A DNA stretch of 6,264 nt from Clostridium sp. CAG:524 (GTDB lineage: Bacteria; Bacillota_I; Bacilli_A; RF39; UBA660). The DNA is taken from contig FR880111.1 in the NCBI GenBank assembly GCA_000434555.1, positions 88,332 through 94,595 on the forward strand. Reading direction: 5' to 3'. Of this stretch, positions 1 to 4,883 are shown one piece after another (within the stretch, counting starts at the first letter, position 1; every line of letters starts with the position of its first letter). A model generated the notes under the pieces. That model had not been told where the DNA came from and did no database searches. It saw nothing but the letters and a program-made list of their open reading frames with translations. The position numbers and the translations under genes are program-made.

Positions 1-624
1 GGGGCTTCAGGTCAAGGCAAAAGTACATTATTTAACTTATTAACTAGAATATTTGATGTTAGTAGTGGAAAGATATTTATTGATAATGTTAACATTAAAG
101 ATTTAAAAGAAAGTGAACTTAGAAAAAATATATCTATAATAAGACAAGAACCATTTATATTTAATAGAAGTATAAAAGAGAACTTCCTTATTGTAGATGA
201 GAATCTTACTTTAGATGAGATTCAAAAGTATTGTAAGATGGCATACTTAGATGATTATATAATGAGCCTTCCTAAAGGTTATGATACAGTTTTAGGAGAA
301 GGTGGTGTTAATCTATCAGGTGGTCAAAAACAAAGATTATCTATTGCTAGAACTTTATCAAGAAATAGTAAAATAATATTATTTGATGAAGCAACTTCAG
401 CACTTGATAACAATAGTCAAGATTATATAAAAAGAACTATTGATAATTTAGTATCAAATCATACAGTAGTTATTGTTGCTCATAGATTATCTACTATAAT
501 GGATGCTGATATAATACATGTAGTAGATAATGGTAAAGTAATAGCATCAGGTAAACATAATGAATTACTAAAAACATGTAATATGTATAAAAATCTATAT
601 AAAAATGAATCTTTAAATTCATGA
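1..624 (+). CDS. ABC exporter ATP-binding domain (5'-truncated by window edge)
   Basis: The frame is open from the first base, so the true start and the membrane-spanning half probably lie upstream; 207 residues are visible. This is the nucleotide-binding domain of an ABCB/MsbA-like exporter, which hydrolyses ATP at the cytoplasmic face to drive substrate export. In window residue numbers: Walker A GASGQGKST at 1-9, Q-loop Gln49 (IIRQEP), an X-loop-like GEGG at 99-102 just before signature LSGGQ at 105-109, Walker B IILFD at 125-129 with catalytic Glu130, D-loop SALD at 133-136, and switch His161 (AHRLST). All catalytic elements are intact, so the gene looks functional. The X-loop-plus-signature arrangement and the H-loop AHRLST are typical of exporters rather than importers. 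The substrate cannot be told, and a heterodimer partner could lie upstream. An ATG at 238 lies inside the domain after Walker A and is not a start. The stop TGA runs into a terminator. Confidence 0.95.
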   Translation, partial: GASGQGKSTLFNLLTRIFDVSSGKIFIDNVNIKDLKESELRKNISIIRQEPFIFNRSIKENFLIVDENLTLDEIQKYCKMAYLDDYIMSLPKGYDTVLGEGGVNLSGGQKQRLSIARTLSRNSKIILFDEATSALDNNSQDYIKRTIDNLVSNHTVVIVAHRLSTIMDADIIHVVDNGKVIASGKHNELLKTCNMYKNLYKNESLNS

Positions 625-655
625 GAAACTATGTAATGTAGTTTCTTTTTCTTTT
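624..655 (+). terminator. Intrinsic terminator of the ABC exporter gene
   Basis: The stem AGAAACT (624-630) pairs perfectly with AGTTTCT (640-646). It can extend inwards by A631-T639 and two G-T wobbles, leaving a three-base loop. A T-rich tail (646-650, then C, then four T) follows. The last base of the TGA stop codon is the first base of the stem. Confidence 0.85.
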
Positions 656-683
656 ATCAAATCTAGTTAACTAGCATATTCTA
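654..683 (+). promoter_or_regulatory. Weak candidate promoter for cotE
   Basis: A possible sigma-A pair is TTATCA (654-659) and TATTCT (677-682) with a 17-base spacer, each matching consensus at 4 of 6 positions. The same -10 area also reads CATATTCTA (675-683), which fits the sporulation sigma-K -10 pattern CATAnnnTA. However, the matching -35 AC is not in place, and the predicted start would fall close to the SD. Bacillus subtilis cotE is known to be read by sigma-E and sigma-K, so sporulation control would be expected. The sequence alone does not decide between these. Confidence 0.25.
663..674. repeat. 12-bp perfect palindrome upstream of cotE
   Basis: CTAGTTAACTAG reads the same on both strands. 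It lies between the ABC transporter terminator and the cotE SD, and falls in the spacer of the weak candidate promoter. That is a classic position for a dimeric repressor operator. It has no T-tract and is separate from the terminator hairpin. Function is unproven; AT-rich DNA produces short palindromes by chance. Confidence 0.45.
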
Positions 684-698
684 TTATAGGAGGATGTC

Positions 699-1238
699 AT
701 GTTTAATAATTATAAAGAGATTGTTACTAAAACAATCATTGGTAAAGGAAAGAAAGTATTTAAAAATGATTATGAAATAACTGTTGATAAAGATATTAAT
801 AACGTACTTGGATGTTGGGTCATTAATCATAACTTAAGAGGAAAAAAGGATGAAGATTATATTAAAATAAATGGTAGCTACGACATAAATATTTGGTATA
901 GTTATGATAATAATACTAAAACAGATGTTGTAAGTAAGAAAATGTTTTATGAAGAAAAGGTTAAAGTAAAAGTACGTGAAAATACGGAACTTAATGATGA
1001 ATCTGAAATTATAATAAGAAGTCTTAAGAATCCAACATGTGTAGATGTTAGTAATGAAGATAAAACTATCAAATATACTATATCAAAAGAACTTGGTATA
1101 GAAATAGTCGGAGATGAAAAAATAAAAATACCAGTTTCAAATAGTGAAGATGATTATGATATTATAGTTGATGAAAATGATATAAATAATGAAATAGATA
1201 AAAGTGTAGATACTAATTATTTAGTGAATAAACAGTGA
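699..1238 (+). CDS. cotE: Outer spore coat morphogenetic protein CotE homologue
   Basis: This 179-residue protein matches my memory of Bacillus CotE (about 181 residues) along its whole length. Shared blocks are the N-terminal YKEIVTKTIIGKGKK (5-19), VLGCWVINH (37-44 region), the strongly conserved GSYDINIWYSYDNNTKT (59-75), NPTC (111-114), and an acidic C-terminal tail (about 149-171). In Bacillus, CotE is made in the mother cell, is placed around the forespore through SpoIVA, and directs assembly of the outer coat; the acidic tail is involved in recruiting other coat proteins. No signal peptide or membrane segment is present, as expected for a mother-cell cytoplasmic protein. The start is fixed by AGGAGG (688-693), five bases before the ATG. 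It has its own terminator and stands alone, unlike the Bacillus arrangement near mutS. Its neighbours here are not recognised coat genes. Confidence 0.88.
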   Translation: MFNNYKEIVTKTIIGKGKKVFKNDYEITVDKDINNVLGCWVINHNLRGKKDEDYIKINGSYDINIWYSYDNNTKTDVVSKKMFYEEKVKVKVRENTELNDESEIIIRSLKNPTCVDVSNEDKTIKYTISKELGIEIVGDEKIKIPVSNSEDDYDIIVDENDINNEIDKSVDTNYLVNKQ

Positions 1239-1250
1239 AAACTGTTTTTT
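1230..1250 (+). terminator. Intrinsic terminator of cotE
   Basis: AAACAGT (1230-1236) and ACTGTTT (1241-1247) form a perfect 7-bp stem closed by a GAAA (GNRA-type) tetraloop, followed by T at 1245-1250. The left arm lies inside the coding sequence, and the TGA stop (1236-1238) forms the top of the stem and the start of the loop. Confidence 0.88.
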
Positions 1251-1262
1251 AAATGTTAAAAA

Positions 1263-1273
1263 TATGTTAATAT
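1263..1273 (+). promoter_or_regulatory. Possible extended -10 promoter for the first lipoprotein gene
   Basis: TATG followed by T and TAATAT (TG at 1265-1266, hexamer 1268-1273) resembles the TATGnTATAAT form seen at other promoters in the window, but the hexamer matches at only 4 of 6 positions. The corresponding -35 position is the T-tract of the cotE terminator. Transcription would begin near 1280, right at the SD, leaving a very short leader. Confidence 0.3.
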
Positions 1274-1279
1274 ATATAT

Positions 1280-1284
1280 GGTGA
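1280..1284 (+). promoter_or_regulatory. Ribosome binding site that sets the start at 1290
   Basis: GGTGA lies five bases before the ATG at 1290. The in-frame ATG at 1278 overlaps this SD and has no SD of its own, so translation most likely begins at 1290. Confidence 0.65.
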
Positions 1285-1289
1285 ATGTA

Positions 1290-1784
1290 ATGAAAAAAAT
1301 ATTATTAATATTAACTAGTTTTATAATGCTATTTACTTTAAGTGGATGTGAAAGTGAAGAAAATTATGCAAAAATATATGGAGTTGTATCTAAAAATGAT
1401 ATTAAAGAAATAAAATACCAATATAAAAAAGATTTAAATATAACTAATCTCGCTAGTTCTATATCTTTTTGGACTGGACTTGATTTTTATTTAGAAACAA
1501 GTGAACCAAATGATAATACAATATATGTTAATTTTTTAGCTAGTTCTACTTTTGTTAAAGGATTAAGTAATGATTATAAAAATAGCGTTTTTAGTTTTAA
1601 AAATAATGATGAAATGAGATTATTCATGTTAAATAGTATATCTTATACAATTCGTAAGAATATTAAAGAATGCGATATATATTTTACAGCTGATGGTAAA
1701 AGTATAAATGATTATTTGAAAATAGACGGAATAGACTTTAGTGGTGCTTATAACAAGATTGAAAATGACTTAGTAATTTACTAA
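1290..1784 (+). CDS. Small lipoprotein of unknown function
   Basis: The 164-residue product starts with MKK, a hydrophobic stretch (4-16) and the lipobox LSGC (17-20). It should therefore be lipidated at Cys20 after signal peptidase II cleavage and anchored on the outer face of the cell membrane. The mature part is about 145 residues. It is polar and probably mixed alpha/beta, with one further cysteine (in IKECDIYFT) and the segment DGKSINDYLKIDGIDFSG near the C-terminus. No enzyme motif or known family is recognised. I chose 1290 over the in-frame ATG at 1278 because of SD GGTGA at 1280-1284 and because the signal peptide is then of standard length. A second, unrelated-looking lipoprotein follows directly. 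The stop TAA (1782-1784) is built into a terminator hairpin. Confidence 0.8.
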   Translation: MKKILLILTSFIMLFTLSGCESEENYAKIYGVVSKNDIKEIKYQYKKDLNITNLASSISFWTGLDFYLETSEPNDNTIYVNFLASSTFVKGLSNDYKNSVFSFKNNDEMRLFMLNSISYTIRKNIKECDIYFTADGKSINDYLKIDGIDFSGAYNKIENDLVIY

Positions 1785-1793
1785 AGTCTTTTT
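1767..1793 (+). terminator. Intrinsic terminator of the first lipoprotein gene
   Basis: GACTTAGTA (1767-1775) pairs with TACTAAAGTC (1779-1788) through nine base pairs with one bulged A. The loop is three bases (1776-1778), and T runs from 1789 to 1793. The whole left arm is coding sequence, and the stop codon TAA lies in the right arm. Confidence 0.75.
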
Positions 1794-1805
1794 AAGTGGT
1801 ATAAT
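1777..1805 (+). promoter_or_regulatory. Extended -10 sigma-A promoter of the second lipoprotein gene
   Basis: The -10 hexamer is TATAAT (1800-1805) preceded by TG at 1797-1798. A -35-like TTTACT lies at 1777-1782 with a 17-base spacer. The -35 sits inside the loop and right arm of the preceding terminator, so one DNA segment serves both functions. The predicted transcript start is near 1812. Confidence 0.7.
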
Positions 1806-1817
1806 AAATGGAAATTT

Positions 1818-1825
1818 AGGGGTGG
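1818..1825 (+). promoter_or_regulatory. Ribosome binding site that sets the start at 1831
   Basis: AGGGGTGG lies five bases before the ATG at 1831. The in-frame GTG at 1822-1824 is part of this SD and so cannot be the start. Confidence 0.75.
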
Positions 1826-1830
1826 TTAAG

Positions 1831-2331
1831 ATGAAAAATAAAACTAGAATTATATCTTCAATACTAGCATTAATAACAGTTATGAATATGAGTGGATGTT
1901 CCAAAAAAGTAAAATGTGATGAGACAACTAGACACTCACATTTATATGAATGCACTATTGATGATGATGTAACAATAAAAAAATATTTTAATAGTGAAAA
2001 AGTAAATATAAAAGAAGGGGACTATGAATTTGACAGAACCAAATATTATAGCTTAAATGATACACAACAAAAAGCAGTAGTTGAAAATGACTTAGTTTCC
2101 ATTAATAAAAATTATGATTATTTTGATTATTTAATTGATAATGGTTATAAAGATACAAATGATTTGTGGAAATTTTATGCAATATTATATGATGGTAGTA
2201 TTATATGTTCACCATTTGAAACAGTAGATGATGCTATACTTAATGGCTTTTGCTATTTTAAATTCACAGGTAATTTAGATGATATTATCTATCATACACA
2301 GGGAAAATCATTAACAAAAACTATGAATTAA
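1831..2331 (+). CDS. Small lipoprotein with C-x5-H-x-H-x3-C cluster
   Basis: The 166-residue product has a lipoprotein signal (basic 2-6, hydrophobic 7-19, lipobox MSGC at 20-23), so Cys23 should be lipidated and the protein anchored outside the membrane. Directly after the anchor is CDETTRHSHLYEC (29-41): Cys29, His35, His37 and Cys41, a spacing that could bind a metal ion or allow a disulfide. A segment DYEFDRTKYYSLND and further cysteines in IICSPF and NGFCYF follow. I recall similar His-x-His lipoproteins, often with a later Tyr/Arg-rich block, in gut Firmicutes, but know no established function or name. The start at 1831 is set by the SD at 1818-1825. It has its own promoter, so it need not be co-transcribed with the lipoprotein upstream. 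No clear terminator follows it, so some transcripts may run into the J-domain gene. Confidence 0.8.
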   Translation: MKNKTRIISSILALITVMNMSGCSKKVKCDETTRHSHLYECTIDDDVTIKKYFNSEKVNIKEGDYEFDRTKYYSLNDTQQKAVVENDLVSINKNYDYFDYLIDNGYKDTNDLWKFYAILYDGSIICSPFETVDDAILNGFCYFKFTGNLDDIIYHTQGKSLTKTMN

Positions 2332-2341
2332 TCCCAGTATA

Positions 2342-2391
2342 AATGTGCTTTTCTTGACTTTATGTATCAAATATGATATAATATGCACATT
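2342..2391. repeat. 7-bp inverted repeat flanking the J-domain gene promoter
   Basis: AATGTGC (2342-2348) and GCACATT (2385-2391) are exact reverse complements. They lie just outside the -35 and just beyond the -10, with the right arm on the predicted transcription start. A second dyad, TATCA-N4-TGATA (2365-2378), lies in the spacer. This could be an operator pair, though chance is possible. There is no T-tract, so it is not a terminator. Confidence 0.35.
2354..2382 (+). promoter_or_regulatory. Strong sigma-A promoter of the J-domain gene
   Basis: The -35 TTGACT (2354-2359, 5 of 6) and -10 TATAAT (2377-2382, 6 of 6) are separated by exactly 17 bases, with an extended -10 TG at 2374-2375. Transcription should begin near 2389. 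This is the best complete promoter in the window, and it rules out the in-frame start at 2345 upstream. Confidence 0.85.
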
Positions 2392-2394
2392 ATT

Positions 2395-2402
2395 AAGGGG
2401 GT
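2395..2402 (+). promoter_or_regulatory. Ribosome binding site that sets the start at 2411
   Basis: AAGGGGGT lies eight bases before the ATG at 2411 and downstream of the predicted transcription start. This makes 2411 the only sensible start. Confidence 0.8.
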
Positions 2403-2410
2403 TAATAATT

Positions 2411-4048
2411 ATGACTAAGAAACAAGCAATGTTAATTTTAGGTATCGATATAAATCGTCCTTTAAACTTAAATGAAATTACAACTAAATATAGAAAACTA
2501 ATGATGATATATCATCCTGATAAGCATGTAAATGAAGAAGAAAAAAGAATATGTGCATATAATAGAAAATGTTCTATGCTTAATGAAGCATATGACGTAC
2601 TAAAATCAAGTCTAGAATTTGAAGCAGAAAAAGATAACGAGTTTATATTTATGAAAAATAAAACTCTAAATGAAATAAAAAGTAGATTTGAAAATTGTAG
2701 TGATTCAGTATTAAAAAGTAATGCTGAAAGTATTTTTAGAAGCAATGTATCACTAGATGATTGTAAAGATGTAATTGAACTAGATGAACAAGCAAATAAA
2801 TTCTATTCAACATTAAAAATATATTATAGAAATTATGAAATATCTTTCAAAAGACAAAATGGAATACCTAAAAAGTTTGAATTTGCTTTAAGATATGATT
2901 GTAATACAGATGAATTTATAACACAACTAGAAGAACTTCAAAAAGCATATGATCAATATATAAATAATAAACTAAATGGAATAATATATACATATTTTAA
3001 TGCAGGTGATTCAATTATATTATCATCATATTTAGATAATATGATGGATGGTATTAAAAGTTTACTTTATAACTATAATTTATTTGATTATGAAGAAAAT
3101 AAACTATTTGATGATTTTAGAGAATTTATAAAATCAAAATATGATTATTATATAACAGTAAGTTTAGAATATAGAAGAATTAAAAAATATATTGATAAAT
3201 TACCAGGTAATTATGAAGATGGAAGATGTGCTAAAAGTAAATTATTAACTAAATTAAATGATAGTGTCTTTAAAGAAAATTTTGATACGGTTAAAGATGA
3301 AGTAACAGCATCAGTATTTGAATTTGAAGATAGAGAAAAAGCATTACAAAAGTTACATAGATTGTTAGTTTCAAAATCATCACTTATGGCAATAAGTTTA
3401 AAAATTAGTAAAGATAAATCTAAACTTGATTATGTTTATAGAATGATGTCTAAATGTAGTAGTTTATTAAAGATGGCAAGTGAAGGCAAATATAGTATTC
3501 AAGAAATATCTATACTTGAAAATATTACTTTTAGTGATGAAACTACTGATAAAATGTTACTTACAATGCTTGATAATAAATTATTTAATATATATGTAAG
3601 AATACCTAATGATACTACTGAAGAAGTATTATATGATCCATTTGTCTTAAGAAATAAAGATGGAGAATTCTTAAGTATAGAAGATGAAAACAATATTACT
3701 TTAGAAAGTAGCGAAGAAGCTCGTGAAAAAAATCAAATGTTTTCATTAAATGATATCATTAATTATGGTTCACCAATATTTAGAAACTTTAATAATGGTG
3801 AAACAAGTGATATTACATTATATCAATATAATGGTTATGAATTAGTATGTAATTATAATACAGAAAATGGTAGTGTTAATGAATTTTATTTAAGAGGTAA
3901 TACTGACTATAGAGGACTTGAATATTGTAATAAATTTGATATTAGAGGTATAGTAGGTGAAAAAGTAAAAAATATGTTTAGACCTTATACAAGTAAAATT
4001 CAAAAGAAAAGTAAAACAGAAAAAACATTAAAAATAAATTCTATTTAA
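2411..4048 (+). CDS. J-domain protein with a long unrecognised C-terminal part
   Basis: The 545-residue product begins with a J domain (about 3-70). A helix EITTKYRKLMMIYHPDK carries the invariant HPD tripeptide (35-37), and a later helix contains LNEAYDVLKS. J domains stimulate the ATPase of DnaK (Hsp70) and deliver substrates to it, so a cytoplasmic co-chaperone role is likely. Nothing else of DnaJ is present: no Gly/Phe linker, no CxxCxGxG zinc repeats. Residues about 75-370 look mostly helical with charged, coiled-coil-prone stretches. From about 375 the sequence becomes richer in likely strands (for example LFNIYVRIP, EVLYDPFVLRNKDGEFLSI, ITLYQYNGYELVCNYN), suggesting a separate C-terminal domain. 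No membrane segment is seen. I cannot name the family; it may be a type III J protein with a dedicated client. It has its own strong promoter and terminator, so it is a single-gene unit. Confidence 0.85.
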   Translation: MTKKQAMLILGIDINRPLNLNEITTKYRKLMMIYHPDKHVNEEEKRICAYNRKCSMLNEAYDVLKSSLEFEAEKDNEFIFMKNKTLNEIKSRFENCSDSVLKSNAESIFRSNVSLDDCKDVIELDEQANKFYSTLKIYYRNYEISFKRQNGIPKKFEFALRYDCNTDEFITQLEELQKAYDQYINNKLNGIIYTYFNAGDSIILSSYLDNMMDGIKSLLYNYNLFDYEENKLFDDFREFIKSKYDYYITVSLEYRRIKKYIDKLPGNYEDGRCAKSKLLTKLNDSVFKENFDTVKDEVTASVFEFEDREKALQKLHRLLVSKSSLMAISLKISKDKSKLDYVYRMMSKCSSLLKMASEGKYSIQEISILENITFSDETTDKMLLTMLDNKLFNIYVRIPNDTTEEVLYDPFVLRNKDGEFLSIEDENNITLESSEEAREKNQMFSLNDIINYGSPIFRNFNNGETSDITLYQYNGYELVCNYNTENGSVNEFYLRGNTDYRGLEYCNKFDIRGIVGEKVKNMFRPYTSKIQKKSKTEKTLKINSI

Positions 4049-4072
4049 GGAAATACTTCGGTATTTCTTTTT
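4047..4072 (+). terminator. Intrinsic terminator of the J-domain gene (UUCG loop)
   Basis: GAAATAC (4050-4056) and GTATTTC (4061-4067) are closed by the very stable C(TTCG)G tetraloop. One wobble and two A-T pairs at the base reach the TAA stop, and T runs from 4068 to 4072. Confidence 0.92.
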
Positions 4073-4077
4073 AAATA

Positions 4078-4086
4078 TGATATAAT
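4078..4086 (+). promoter_or_regulatory. Extended -10 promoter of the XRE regulator gene
   Basis: TGATATAAT (TG 4078-4079, TATAAT 4081-4086) is a perfect extended -10. The -35 position falls in the preceding terminator hairpin and shows no good hexamer, so the extended -10 must carry recognition. The 15 bases at 4073-4087 are identical to 2369-2383 at the J-domain promoter. The predicted start near 4093 leaves a leader of about ten bases, with the SD (AGAGGAG, 4092-4098) at its 5' end. Confidence 0.7.
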
Positions 4087-4103
4087 ACATTAGAGGAGTA
4101 AAT

Positions 4104-4790
4104 ATGGATCAAGAAAAAATAGGTAAAATTATTAAAGAAATTAGAAAAAATAATAATTTAACACAAGCAGACTTAGCAAATAAATATAATGTTACTTATC
4201 AAGCTGTTAGTAAATGGGAAAATGGTAAAAATATACCTGATATCTCTATACTTAAACAAATGAGTAAAGACTTTAATATTGATATTAATGATTTACTTGA
4301 TGGAGAAACTAGTAAGAAAAAGATTAAAACTTCTTATTATATAATTGGTATCATTATAATATTATTTATCATGTTAATTATTTTAATATTTACTCATAAT
4401 GAAGACTTTGTATTTAAAACATTAACAACTACATGTGATAACTTCACTATCAAAGGTAGTATATCTTATAATAAAGATAAATCATCAATATACATATCTA
4501 ACATCAAATATTGTGGTAAAGAAGATAATACATTATATGATTCAATAAGTAGTACTTTATATGAGAGTCATAATAATGTTATTCATAAAATAGAAGAATA
4601 TAAAAGTGAAAGTAAAACTTCAATAACATTAGATGACTATTTAAATGAAATAGAATTTGCGATTGATAACTATGAATCTAGTTGTAAAACATTTAGTAGT
4701 AATGACCTTTATATAGAAATACAGGCTAGTAAAGATGATAAAACTATTACATATAAAATACCATTAAGTCTTACTAGTTGTCCTAAATAA
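4104..4790 (+). CDS. Membrane-anchored XRE-family transcriptional regulator
   Basis: The 228-residue product has three parts. Residues about 5-62 form a Cro/C1-type helix-turn-helix domain: IGKIIKEIRKNNNLTQADLA, then the recognition region VTYQAVSKWENGKNIPDI. A basic KKKIK (71-75) precedes a single membrane helix (about 77-97, almost all Ile/Leu/Phe/Met), placing the DNA-binding part inside the cell. Residues 98-228 should lie outside and contain four cysteines (111, 137, 194, 226), enough for two disulfides. Such proteins resemble one-component membrane sensors in which an outer domain alters DNA binding; target genes and signal are unknown. XRE proteins with C-terminal membrane helices are common in gut Firmicutes, but this outer domain is not one I recognise. 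The ATG at 4104 has AGAGGAG five bases upstream. It has its own extended -10 promoter and its own terminator. Autoregulation is likely for the family but not shown here. Confidence 0.87.
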   Translation: MDQEKIGKIIKEIRKNNNLTQADLANKYNVTYQAVSKWENGKNIPDISILKQMSKDFNIDINDLLDGETSKKKIKTSYYIIGIIIILFIMLIILIFTHNEDFVFKTLTTTCDNFTIKGSISYNKDKSSIYISNIKYCGKEDNTLYDSISSTLYESHNNVIHKIEEYKSESKTSITLDDYLNEIEFAIDNYESSCKTFSSNDLYIEIQASKDDKTITYKIPLSLTSCPK

Positions 4791-4794
4791 TATA

Positions 4795-4820
4795 GACAAG
4801 AATTATTAGTTCTTGTTTTT
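4795..4820 (+). terminator. Intrinsic terminator of the XRE regulator gene
   Basis: ACAAGAA (4796-4802) pairs with TTCTTGT (4810-4816). A T-G wobble and a T-A pair extend the stem inwards to a three-base loop, and T runs from 4816 to 4820. It starts five bases after the stop codon. Confidence 0.87.
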
Positions 4821-4830
4821 AAACATAATA

Positions 4831-4859
4831 TTGACAAATAAATGTTTGTAATATATATT
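4831..4859 (+). promoter_or_regulatory. Sigma-A promoter of the CCSGH protein / metallopeptidase operon
   Basis: A perfect -35 TTGACA (4831-4836) is followed after 17 bases by TATATT (4854-4859, 5 of 6). Transcription should begin near 4866. The in-frame ATG at 4842 lies between the two hexamers and so cannot be on this transcript. Confidence 0.75.
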
Positions 4860-4873
4860 GTATATGATGAATT

Positions 4874-4880
4874 GGGTGAT
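4874..4880 (+). promoter_or_regulatory. Ribosome binding site that sets the start at 4884
   Basis: GGGTGAT matches the 3' part of the SD consensus and lies three to four bases before the ATG at 4884, downstream of the predicted transcript start. This supports 4884 over 4842. Confidence 0.7.
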
Positions 4881-4883
4881 AAC

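Noticed and set aside
238..624. Separate 128-residue protein starting at the ATG at 238
   Set aside because: The same frame is open back to base 1 and encodes Walker A and the Q-loop, so this ATG is internal to the ABC domain.
674..705. Sigma-E promoter with GCATATT (674-680) as the -35
   Set aside because: The -10 would then fall on the cotE start codon, leaving the transcript without the good AGGAGG.
622..1238. Mycoplasma-type code with TGA read as Trp
   Set aside because: TGA closes two genes exactly at terminator hairpins, genes have no internal TGA, and Trp is encoded by TGG (for example in the CotE blocks).
1770..1955. 61-residue reverse-strand ORF
   Set aside because: It lies across the promoter and 5' end of a well-supported lipoprotein gene, has no SD-supported start and no recognisable product.
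2301..2335. GGGA / TCCC hairpin as a terminator of the second lipoprotein gene
   Set aside because: The pairing is only four bases with a long loop and no T-tract after it.
2345..2410. Longer N-terminus of the J-domain protein from 2345
   Set aside because: The region contains the -35 and -10 of the gene itself and lies upstream of the expected transcript start; the J domain and a good SD begin at 2411.
2512..2745. 77-residue reverse-strand ORF
   Set aside because: It is the antisense of the J-domain coding region, with the Ser/Leu/Phe-rich composition expected from the complement of AT-rich coding DNA.
3499..3693. 64-residue reverse-strand ORF
   Set aside because: It is antisense within the J-domain gene, Ser/Leu-rich, with no promoter or SD.
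4842..4883. Longer N-terminus of the CCSGH protein from 4842
   Set aside because: The ATG lies between the -35 TTGACA and the -10 TATATT; the SD GGGTGAT points to 4884.
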